Assembly: GCF_000620305.1 (NCBI RefSeq)
Contig: NZ_KK211105.1
Coordinates: 125,637 to 189,636 of the forward strand
Direction: 5' to 3'
DNA: 64,000 nt
From: Desulfitibacter alkalitolerans DSM 16504
GTDB taxonomy: Bacteria > Bacillota > DSM-16504 > Desulfitibacterales > Desulfitibacteraceae
Shown here: piece after piece, positions 1 to 6,860 of the stretch
Layout: every line of letters begins with the position of its first letter
Numbering within the stretch: the stretch's first letter is position 1
The notes under the pieces: generated by a model
The model's database searches: none
What the model was told of the DNA's origin: nothing
What the model saw: only the letters and a program-made list of their open reading frames with translations
Program-made: the position numbers and the translations under genes

Positions 1-660
1 TTAGGTGCCTTTTTGAAACTCGGAAGATATACTGGAGTGTTCCTTTCCATATTTCTCCTGCCCTTATGGTTGCTATTTTCACTCAATCCAGCTTTACTGC
101 CGGAAGGGCTTAAATTTATAGGGCCTGAGGAAACAGGTAATGTGCCCTTGTTTGCACAGGCTTTATTTGCAGAATTAGGCATTAATCTTATGCGAATTGC
201 TGCTATTCACACACCTTCTGCGCTGGCAACAGCCCTTGGTTTGATTGCTGCTGTTCTTATTGGGGACATTGCCATAACCATTGGTTTGTTTTCACCGGAG
301 ATTATACTATATGCTGCTATAGCTGCAGTAGGTATATTTTCAACACCAAGCTTCGAGTTAGGGCTGGCCAATACAATAGTGAGAATCTTTATACTTATTG
401 CAACAGGGCTGTTCCTATTGCCTGGATTTTTGGGAGCAGCACTAATGGCCTTTGTTTTTATCGCACTAACCAAGAGTTTTGGCGTACCTTACATGTGGCC
501 TTTAATACCCCTAAACCTAAAGGCCTTATATGCAGTGATCTTCAGAAGTCCTGTACCTTTACATAATACAAGACTCAGCATAATTAAGCCGCAGGATAGA
601 GACAGGCAGGAGCCGTCTCCTGCCTTGAAGCCAAAATCCAAAGAGGAAAAAGATGAATAA
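1..660 (+). CDS. spoVAF: Stage V sporulation protein AF, C-terminal part (5' end outside window)
   Basis: The reading frame is open from base 1, so the gene begins upstream; the first TTG (13) is not its start. About 220 residues remain. They hold the membrane region of the GerA/SpoVAF family, with several hydrophobic segments and the run AAIHTPSALATALGLIAAVL typical of SpoVAF, then the family's C-terminal stretch around FGVPYMWPLIPLNLKAL, and a short charged tail. The family sits in the inner spore membrane; SpoVAF is tied to germination and to the SpoVA dipicolinate channel locus. A germinant-receptor A subunit is the alternative; the end of the protein fits SpoVAF better. A hairpin follows the stop. 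Confidence 0.8.
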   Translation, partial: LGAFLKLGRYTGVFLSIFLLPLWLLFSLNPALLPEGLKFIGPEETGNVPLFAQALFAELGINLMRIAAIHTPSALATALGLIAAVLIGDIAITIGLFSPEIILYAAIAAVGIFSTPSFELGLANTIVRIFILIATGLFLLPGFLGAALMAFVFIALTKSFGVPYMWPLIPLNLKALYAVIFRSPVPLHNTRLSIIKPQDRDRQEPSPALKPKSKEEKDE

Positions 661-684
661 TAAATGCTTTTCAGGAATTAACTG

Positions 685-715
685 GAAACCCAAGTATATT
701 TGGGTTTCTTTATGT
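685..715 (+). terminator. Hairpin terminator after spoVAF
   Basis: GAAACCCAA and TTGGGTTTC form a 9-bp stem with a 6-base loop (685-708), followed by a T-rich stretch. It separates the sporulation gene from the activase cluster. Confidence 0.6.
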
Positions 716-756
716 TTATACTAAAAAAAGCATTTGTATAACCAAAAGGAGGAGCT

Positions 757-1734
757 ATGACAATTAGGATAGGCCTACCACAATCACTGTTTTATTATTA
801 CTATTATCCATTATGGTCGACATATTTTAAGGAGATAGGCTGCCAGGTGGTGGTTTCAAATAGCACCAACAAGAATATTGCCACCAAGGGCGTACAATTA
901 ACTGTAGATGAAGTGTGCTTCCCAGTAAAAATATATTTTGGACATGTAGAAAATCTTTTATCAAGGGTTGATTATATTTTCTGTCCAAGGATAGTGAGTA
1001 TTGAACCAAGGGAATACATCTGTCCTAAATTTATGGGGTTGCCAGACATGGTAAGGGCAGTCTTTAACCATAAAGTTAAATGGTTGACTCCCACCATTGC
1101 CTTGAAAAAAAACTGTCAGCAGGAGCACAAAACAGCTTTTATAGTCATGGCCAGGGAATTAAAGATTGATTCCAAACTTGCTCATCATGCATGGGATAAA
1201 GCAGTCAATGCACAGTTAAATTATGAAAAATTCTTATTAAAGGAGCTAACCCCAAATGATGCTCTGGAAGTTTTTTCAGGTAGCAAGACAGAAAAAAAAT
1301 TATCAAGTAGGGATGCTCCAAATATAGCAGTTCTCGGTCATGGATATAACCTCTATGATGAGCATCTTAATATGAACCTCATTAAAAAGCTAAGGGACAA
1401 TGGTTTTAATGTACTTACACCTGAGATGGTAGATAAGGAAATAATTAATCAGCAGAGCAGTAAGCTGCGTAAAAGGATATTCTGGACCCTAGGAAAGAAA
1501 ATAATAGGCTCCCTTTATGATTTCTCCGAAAATAACAGGATACAAGGCATTATCTATGTGGCATCCTTTGGTTGTGGCCCAGATTCTCTTATAGGTCATC
1601 TGGCTGAGGGTTATATCAGAAAAAATAATATCCCCTTTATGCTCCTGACCTTAGATGAACATACAGGGGAGGCCGGAGTGAATACACGATTGGAGGCTTT
1701 TTTAGATATGCTAAGGAGGAGACATGCAGTATGA
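757..1734 (+). CDS. CoA-dehydratase activase-related protein (DUF2229 family), first subunit
   Basis: A 325-residue protein beginning right after a strong AAAGGAGG site. It matches the DUF2229/HgdA-like proteins that accompany 2-hydroxyacyl-CoA dehydratase activases, with Cys in the VDEVCFPVKIYFGH and YIFCPRIVS segments and a C-terminal FGCGPDSL and LDEHTGEAGVNTRLEAF block. The latter is the family's signature and recurs in the next gene. Such proteins probably bind an iron-sulfur cluster. The gene overlaps the next one by four bases and forms an operon with it and the activase. The substrate is unknown. Confidence 0.75.
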   Translation: MTIRIGLPQSLFYYYYYPLWSTYFKEIGCQVVVSNSTNKNIATKGVQLTVDEVCFPVKIYFGHVENLLSRVDYIFCPRIVSIEPREYICPKFMGLPDMVRAVFNHKVKWLTPTIALKKNCQQEHKTAFIVMARELKIDSKLAHHAWDKAVNAQLNYEKFLLKELTPNDALEVFSGSKTEKKLSSRDAPNIAVLGHGYNLYDEHLNMNLIKKLRDNGFNVLTPEMVDKEIINQQSSKLRKRIFWTLGKKIIGSLYDFSENNRIQGIIYVASFGCGPDSLIGHLAEGYIRKNNIPFMLLTLDEHTGEAGVNTRLEAFLDMLRRRHAV

Positions 1735-2840
1735 AGGTAACCTTTCCCCATATGGGGCATTTTCATGTTACAGGTAAAACCATATTTGAAGGATTTGGTT
1801 TAGATGTGGTTGTGCCACCGCCATGCTCAAAAAAGACACTGAACATTGGTACCAAGTACTCTCCTGAATCAGCCTGTCTTCCATTGAAAATAAATCTTGG
1901 CAACTACATTGAGGCAGCCGAATTAGGGGCAGACACAATCATCATGGGTGGGGGAGTTGGTCCCTGCAGGTTTGGATATTATGCTGAAATTCAAAGAGAG
2001 ATTTTGGAGGATTTAGGCTACAATCTGGAAATGGTAGTGCTGGAACCACCGGATGTTCATCTAAGTGAGGTCTGGGATAAGGTGAAATATCTGAAGCGTT
2101 CCACATGGAGCCAATCCCTAAAAAGCATCCATCTAGCATGGCATAAAACCTATGCCATTGACCAACTGGAAATGGAACTCCATAGGCTTCGTCCACGTGA
2201 AATTAATTCCGGGGATGCTGATAATATTTTCAAGCATTTTTTAATTGAAATTGAATTGTGCAGTACTAAAGCTCAGGTTAAAAAAACTGCCGGTTATTAT
2301 AAAGGGGAGCTTTCTGGTATACCTCTATGCAAGGGTAAACCTGTTGTCAAAATAGCCATAGTAGGAGAGATATATACAGTTCTTGAACCCTTTGTAAATT
2401 TTGATATGGAAAAGATACTAGGAAGATTGGGCGTTGAGGTCTACAGGCCCTTGTTTCTAAGCCAGTGGATTAATGACCACCTTCTTGGAGGATTGCTGCC
2501 CATTAAAGGCGCAAAGAAAGCAAAGAAACTAGCCTCACCCTATTTAAACTATTTTGTAGGTGGACATGGAAGAGAAACAGTTGGTCATGCAGTAGAATTA
2601 AAGGACAAGGTAGATGGTGTCATTCAAATTGCACCTTTAACATGTATGCCTGAAATTGTTGCTCAAACACTATTATTTAAAGTTAGTGAAGATTCTGGGC
2701 TGCCTATTATGACCATTTATGTTGATGAACAGACAGGCAAAGCAGGATTAACAACTAGCTTAGAGGCTTTTACTGACATGATATATAGAAATAAGCTTTT
2801 AGGAAAAAAGGAGGAAGCTGTTACATGCATGGGTATTTAG
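1731..2840 (+). CDS. CoA-dehydratase activase-related protein (DUF2229 family), second subunit
   Basis: A 369-residue protein of the same broad family as the gene before it. An N-terminal CLPLKINLGNYIEAAELGAD segment, a GGGVGPCRFGYYAE Cys-Gly motif and a C-terminal VDEQTGKAGLTTSLEAF mirror the partner's VDEVCFPVK and LDEHTGEAG motifs. The two proteins therefore look like paralogous halves of one iron-sulfur assembly. It overlaps both neighbours (4 and 16 bases), which implies translational coupling. The actual reaction is not known. Confidence 0.75.
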   Translation: MKVTFPHMGHFHVTGKTIFEGFGLDVVVPPPCSKKTLNIGTKYSPESACLPLKINLGNYIEAAELGADTIIMGGGVGPCRFGYYAEIQREILEDLGYNLEMVVLEPPDVHLSEVWDKVKYLKRSTWSQSLKSIHLAWHKTYAIDQLEMELHRLRPREINSGDADNIFKHFLIEIELCSTKAQVKKTAGYYKGELSGIPLCKGKPVVKIAIVGEIYTVLEPFVNFDMEKILGRLGVEVYRPLFLSQWINDHLLGGLLPIKGAKKAKKLASPYLNYFVGGHGRETVGHAVELKDKVDGVIQIAPLTCMPEIVAQTLLFKVSEDSGLPIMTIYVDEQTGKAGLTTSLEAFTDMIYRNKLLGKKEEAVTCMGI

Positions 2841-3799
2841 GTATAGATGTAGGCTCTGTGAGTACAAATATTGTGGTTATTGACGATCATAATGAGGTTA
2901 AACATAAACTATATATAAGAACCCAGGGCCAGCCCATTAAGGCTGTCCAGAAGGGACTACAAAAGGTAAAGGAAGAAATTGGCGAGGACTTGACCATCAT
3001 GGGTGTGGGCACAACAGGAAGTGCTAGAAACCTGACTGCTCTTATGGTTGGAGCTGATGTGGTGAAAAATGAGATTACTGCACATGCCGTTGCAGCATCC
3101 ACTCTAGTACCAGATGCCAAAACGGTAATTGAAATTGGTGGGCAGGATTCAAAGATTATCATTATACGCAATGGGGTTGTTGCAGATTTTGCAATGAACA
3201 CTGTTTGTGCGGCAGGAACAGGTTCCTTCTTAGACCAGCAGGCCTCTCGACTTGAACTGCCCATAGAGGAATTTGGAAGGATGGCTCTACACAGCAATAA
3301 TCCTGTTAGGATAGCTGGTCGTTGTTCTGTATTTGCTGAATCTGATATGATACACAAGCAGCAAATGGGTCATTCTCTTGAGGACATAGTGGCAGGTCTT
3401 TGTGAGGCACTAGTTCGCAACTATTTGAACAATGTGGGTAAGGGCAAAAATATTCAGTCAAAAATAGTATTTCAGGGTGGAGTAGCCGCCAATCATGGCA
3501 TGATTGAAGCTTTTAAAAGGGAGCTAAAATGTGAGGTTGTTGTACCTGAATACCATGATGTCATGGGTGCTATAGGTAGTGCTTTATTAGCTAAAGAAAC
3601 AACAAAAGGGCAGAGCACCAAATTCAAGGGTTTCAAATCAGCAATGGCCCAATACCAGGCCAGCAGCTTTGAATGTAACAGCTGTGCTAATAGCTGTGAG
3701 GTTATACAAATACTTGAAGGTGAAGAGGTCTTGGCAAGATGGGGTGATAGGTGCGGCAAGTGGGAAAATGGCAGCATGAAAAGGGAACAAATCAGCTAG
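2825..3799 (+). CDS. Acyl-CoA dehydratase activase, BadF/BcrA/HgdC-type ATPase
   Basis: A 324-residue ASKHA-fold ATPase. The N-terminal phosphate loop reads GIDVGSVSTN, a second nucleotide motif IEIGGQDSK, and the late FQGGVAAN motif completes the fold. Cys128 (NTVCAAGTGSF) and Cys167 (AGRCSVFAESD) match the two cysteines that hold the bridging [4Fe-4S] cluster in HgdC activases. The last 60 residues add a cysteine group, CNSCANSC plus a further Cys, seen in the stand-alone members. Family members use ATP to inject an electron into a dehydratase. No dehydratase subunit lies within view, so the partner must be elsewhere or be the two upstream proteins. Confidence 0.85.
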   Translation: MHGYLGIDVGSVSTNIVVIDDHNEVKHKLYIRTQGQPIKAVQKGLQKVKEEIGEDLTIMGVGTTGSARNLTALMVGADVVKNEITAHAVAASTLVPDAKTVIEIGGQDSKIIIIRNGVVADFAMNTVCAAGTGSFLDQQASRLELPIEEFGRMALHSNNPVRIAGRCSVFAESDMIHKQQMGHSLEDIVAGLCEALVRNYLNNVGKGKNIQSKIVFQGGVAANHGMIEAFKRELKCEVVVPEYHDVMGAIGSALLAKETTKGQSTKFKGFKSAMAQYQASSFECNSCANSCEVIQILEGEEVLARWGDRCGKWENGSMKREQIS

Positions 3800-3804
3800 T
3801 GGAT

Positions 3805-3820
3805 TAGAAACTCGTTGGAT
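3805..3820 (+). repeat. 16-bp direct repeat, copy 1
   Basis: TAGAAACTCGTTGGAT occurs here, just after the activase gene and before the IS30 transposase, and again in the same orientation at 5230-5245. Its inner part AAACTCG also appears inverted at 4984-4991. Confidence 0.7.
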
Positions 3821-4996
3821 GGTAAGTTGTAAAATTAAATGCCGTAGGGCATCAAAAATATAGACTCATGGTAAATCCAATGTATAATGTTAAGTGATCA
3901 AACAAAACATTGCAAAGGAGATACCATGAGCCAATATAATAATACCTTAGAAGCTAGAAAAAATAAACACCTTAGCCTAAGAGAAAGATACAGAATCGAA
4001 GATTTGCTAAGAGAAGGAATAGGGCCTCTTGAAATAGCTAATAGGCTAGGTAGAAACAAGCGAACCATTGAAAGAGAAATCTCAAAAGGAACAATAAAGC
4101 TTCAAAACAGCGATTTAACCTATCGGAAAGAATATTGTGCTGATGTGGGGCAACGGATTTATGATAAAAATGGGCAAAACAAAGGGCCTGGGCTCAAAAT
4201 AGGCAATGACCACAAGCTAGTAGAGCACATTGAAAGGAAAATAATTAAAGACAAGTACTCACCGGATGCAGTTATTGGTGAAATCAAGGCAAAGGAACTG
4301 AAGTTTAAAACAAGCATATGCACAAAGACTTTATACAACTACATAGACCAGGGGATTTTCTTAAACATCACAAACAAAGATTTGCCTGTTAAGAAGGATA
4401 AGAAAAAAAGGTCCTACAGCAAGGTTAGAACCCACAGGAAGCTCAAAGGAACCAGCATAGAAGATAGACCCCCCGAGATAGAGACCAGAGAAGAATACGG
4501 TCACTGGGAGATGGACTGTGTGGTAGGAAAACGTGACGGTGGTGGACCTGTCCTGCTCGTATTAAGCGAGAGGCAGCGGCGGGAAGAAATCATTTTCAAA
4601 ATACCCCAAAAGACTCAGGAATTCGTCAAAGAGAAGCTCGATTACCTCGAACTCCTGCATGGAGATGGGTTTAAAAAGAAATTTAAATCCATCACAGTGG
4701 ACAACGGAAGCGAGTTTTTGGATTATGAGTCTTTAGAAAAATCACTCCTAAACCAGGAGAACAAACGGGTAACCGTATACTATGCTCATCCATACAGTTC
4801 TTGGGAGAGAGGAACCAATGAGAATATAAACAAACTGATACGTCGGTTTATCCCCAAAGGATCAAATATAGATGATTATACTGAGGAAGATATAAAAAGA
4901 ATAGAGCACTGGATAAACAGCTATCCCCGGAGGATATTCGGTTATCGATCAGCAAACGATATGGCCGCTTAATGGATTAGCCTCCGAGTTTAAAGC
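3806..4996 (+). mobile_element. IS30-family insertion sequence (limits approximate)
   Basis: The single IS30 transposase gene is bracketed by a weak inverted repeat: AAACTCGTTGG at 3808-3818 against CCTCCGAGTTT at 4981-4991 read in reverse. This gives an element of about 1.2 kb, the usual IS30 size. The right boundary is uncertain because the hairpin cluster and the second direct-repeat copy at 5230-5245 could also belong to it. Confidence 0.6.
3926..4972 (+). CDS. IS30-family transposase
   Basis: About 348 residues from the ATG at 3926, which has AAAGGAG five bases upstream; an earlier in-frame start at 3887 has no ribosome site. The N-terminal part is an IS30-type helix-turn-helix (LSLRERYRIEDLLREGIGPLEIANRLGR and following). 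The C-terminal half is an integrase-like DDE core: HWEMDCVVGK (first Asp), SITVDNGSEF (second Asp) and HPYSSWERGTNENINKLIR (Glu). All three catalytic residues are present and the gene is intact, so the element could be active. Confidence 0.93.
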   Translation: MSQYNNTLEARKNKHLSLRERYRIEDLLREGIGPLEIANRLGRNKRTIEREISKGTIKLQNSDLTYRKEYCADVGQRIYDKNGQNKGPGLKIGNDHKLVEHIERKIIKDKYSPDAVIGEIKAKELKFKTSICTKTLYNYIDQGIFLNITNKDLPVKKDKKKRSYSKVRTHRKLKGTSIEDRPPEIETREEYGHWEMDCVVGKRDGGGPVLLVLSERQRREEIIFKIPQKTQEFVKEKLDYLELLHGDGFKKKFKSITVDNGSEFLDYESLEKSLLNQENKRVTVYYAHPYSSWERGTNENINKLIRRFIPKGSNIDDYTEEDIKRIEHWINSYPRRIFGYRSANDMAA

Positions 4997-5245
4997 AAGA
5001 GGCTGTGGATATGCCTCAGTTGTGGATTCTGATGGATAACTCTGAAGAGTTATCCACAGACTCCACAACTGCTTGGACAACGCAAAAGCAGCGTTGCCCA
5101 CATACCCACAACCTCGACTACTAATTTTAATTATTATATTTAATTATATTTTAAATAAATAGGACAAAAAAGATACCCAAACATTATACTAATTACCATA
5201 AAATTCTAGGCATTTAATATTGCAATTTATAGAAACTCGTTGGAT
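4973..5245. repeat. Gene-free stretch with a chain of hairpins and a second 16-bp direct repeat
   Basis: Between the IS30 gene and lysA lie nested inverted repeats: GAGGC/GCCTC (4999-5017), an outer stem CAGTTGTGGA/TCCACAACTG (5017-5026 with 5062-5071) enclosing an inner stem GGATAACTCT/AGAGTTATCC (5034-5043 with 5046-5055), and CAACGC/GCGTTG (5078-5083 with 5091-5096). About 110 bases of very A+T-rich DNA follow, then the direct repeat TAGAAACTCGTTGGAT at 5230-5245. I see no coding sequence. Confidence 0.7.
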
Positions 5246-5256
5246 AAGAATTATTA

Positions 5257-5285
5257 TTGACACCCATGGCATGGTGTGATACTAT
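5257..5285 (+). promoter_or_regulatory. Sigma-A-type promoter of lysA leader
   Basis: TTGACA (5257-5262), 17-base spacer, TACTAT (5280-5285). Predicted transcription starts near 5292, before the leader terminator. Confidence 0.65.
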
Positions 5286-5335
5286 TGTTCGCAAAGCAAT
5301 TGCCCACTTTCTGGCATTTAAAAACAGGATTTTTT

Positions 5336-5372
5336 AAACAGTTGTGGGAGTTAGTATTCACAACTGTTTTTT
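5336..5372 (+). terminator. Intrinsic terminator inside the lysA leader
   Basis: AAACAGTTGTG and CACAACTGTTT form a perfect 11-bp stem (5336-5346 with 5359-5369) followed by six T. It lies between the promoter and the lysA start at 5406, so it must be bypassed for lysA expression: a likely attenuator. No lysine-riboswitch or T-box sequence is visible in the roughly 45 bases before it. Confidence 0.75.
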
Positions 5373-5405
5373 AATTACAATAGATATGTATGAGGAGTGA
5401 GTTAA

Positions 5406-6716
5406 GTGAAGCTTCATGGTACTTCTACCGTTAATGCTCAAGGGATTTTGGAAATAGGTGGCTGCAGTGCAGTGGAACTAATAGAAAAGCATGGTTCCCC
5501 ACTTTGGGTTATGGATGAAGAACTCATAAGAAATACCTGCCAAAGATTGTCTAAAGCCTTCTTAGAAAAGGGGAACTCTCAGATTTTATATGCAAGCAAG
5601 GCTTTTTTAACAACTGCCATGTGTAAAATAGTCAATGAGGAAGGTCTAGGCCTTGATGTGGTATCAGGGGGAGAGCTCTATACTGCACTTAAAGCTGGGT
5701 TTCCTATGGAGAAAGTATTTTTCCATGGCAATAATAAAAGCCTTGAAGAAATAGAGCTAGCCTTAAAGCATGAAGTTGGACGCATAGTTGTAGATAACTT
5801 TTATGAGCTTCATGTTTTAAATGGCATTGCAAGTGAATTAAACATTAAGCAGGCCATCCTTTTAAGGATCACACCAGGTATTGAAGCCCATACCCATGAA
5901 TATATTAAAACTGGTCAAATAGATTCAAAGTTTGGTTTTACACTAGCTAATGGACAGGCCATGGAGGGAGTAAAGACTGCTCTGAAGCTGCCTTTTCTGG
6001 AATTAAAAGGTATTCACTGCCACATAGGCTCACAAATTTTTGAAATGGGTTCCTATGGACATGCAGCCCATGTGATGATTGAGTTCATGAAGAACATAGA
6101 AAAAGAGACTGGATATGTTGTTGAAGAACTAAACCTGGGTGGTGGGTTGGGAATCTACTATTCTGAAGGTGATGAGCCTGCCAGCATTGACAGCTACTCT
6201 GTAATTGTTATGACAACTGTAAAGGATAAATGTAAGGAGTTTTCACTCCCTGTCCCCAGGATACTTATTGAACCAGGCAGATCCATTGCTGGCCCCGCAG
6301 GAACCACCCTATATAGGGTAGGATCTATAAAGAATATACCCGGTGTACGTAAGTATGTGGCAGTTGATGGAGGTATGAATGAAAATCTACGTCCAGCCCT
6401 TTATGAAGCAAAATATGATGTATATGCTGCTAACAAAATGAATGCTCCTAAGACTGATAAGGTTACCATTACAGGAAAGTGCTGTGAATCAGGGGATATA
6501 CTTGCATGGAATGTAAATCTGCCGGAGCTAGAGCCTGGAGATATACTGGCCATGCCAACAACAGGTGCCTATGGATACTCAATGTCAGGCAATTATAATA
6601 GGATACCAAGACAAGCAGTGGTACTTGTTTATAAAGGCACATCAGAAGAGATAGTAAAAAGAGAAACCTATGAGGATCTTATTAGAAATGACATAATACC
6701 TGAAAGGTTAAAATAA
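5406..6716 (+). CDS. lysA: Diaminopimelate decarboxylase
   Basis: A 436-residue fold-type III PLP enzyme that converts meso-diaminopimelate to lysine, the last step of lysine synthesis. The PLP lysine is in ILYASKAFLT near the N-terminus; HIGSQIFE and the GGGLGIYY glycine loop bind phosphate; EPGRSI and the CCESGDILA motif complete the active site at the dimer interface. The GTG start at 5406 follows AGGAG by 8 bases. The gene stands alone between a leader terminator and its own strong terminator. Confidence 0.95.
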   Translation: MKLHGTSTVNAQGILEIGGCSAVELIEKHGSPLWVMDEELIRNTCQRLSKAFLEKGNSQILYASKAFLTTAMCKIVNEEGLGLDVVSGGELYTALKAGFPMEKVFFHGNNKSLEEIELALKHEVGRIVVDNFYELHVLNGIASELNIKQAILLRITPGIEAHTHEYIKTGQIDSKFGFTLANGQAMEGVKTALKLPFLELKGIHCHIGSQIFEMGSYGHAAHVMIEFMKNIEKETGYVVEELNLGGGLGIYYSEGDEPASIDSYSVIVMTTVKDKCKEFSLPVPRILIEPGRSIAGPAGTTLYRVGSIKNIPGVRKYVAVDGGMNENLRPALYEAKYDVYAANKMNAPKTDKVTITGKCCESGDILAWNVNLPELEPGDILAMPTTGAYGYSMSGNYNRIPRQAVVLVYKGTSEEIVKRETYEDLIRNDIIPERLK

Positions 6717-6728
6717 GTGTTTTCAATT

Positions 6729-6758
6729 AAGGAGTACTAATGGTACTCCTTATTTTTC
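6729..6758 (+). terminator. Terminator after lysA
   Basis: AAGGAGTAC/GTACTCCTT, a perfect 9-bp stem with a 5-base loop, followed by ATTTTTC. Confidence 0.8.
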
Positions 6759-6860
6759 TATTAATCTCTATCTTTTCACAAAGAGTATAGTAATTACTGG
6801 TAAATTTAATTATACTAATTATGTCTTTATTAATACTTTTCTTTCTTAGGGGGGCTTGAT

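Noticed and set aside
2887..3357. A 156-residue minus-strand reading frame within the activase gene
   Set aside because: It mirrors a well-supported gene of known family on the other strand; no similarity of its own.
5050..5058. TTATCCACA, a perfect DnaA box, within stacked hairpins
   Set aside because: It is part of an inverted repeat next to an IS30 gene. There is no cluster of further boxes in one orientation, no dnaA or dnaN gene and no unwinding region, so an origin is not supported.
5286..5405. Lysine riboswitch or T-box before lysA
   Set aside because: The leader is about 80 bases to the terminator end and lacks the conserved sequences of either class.
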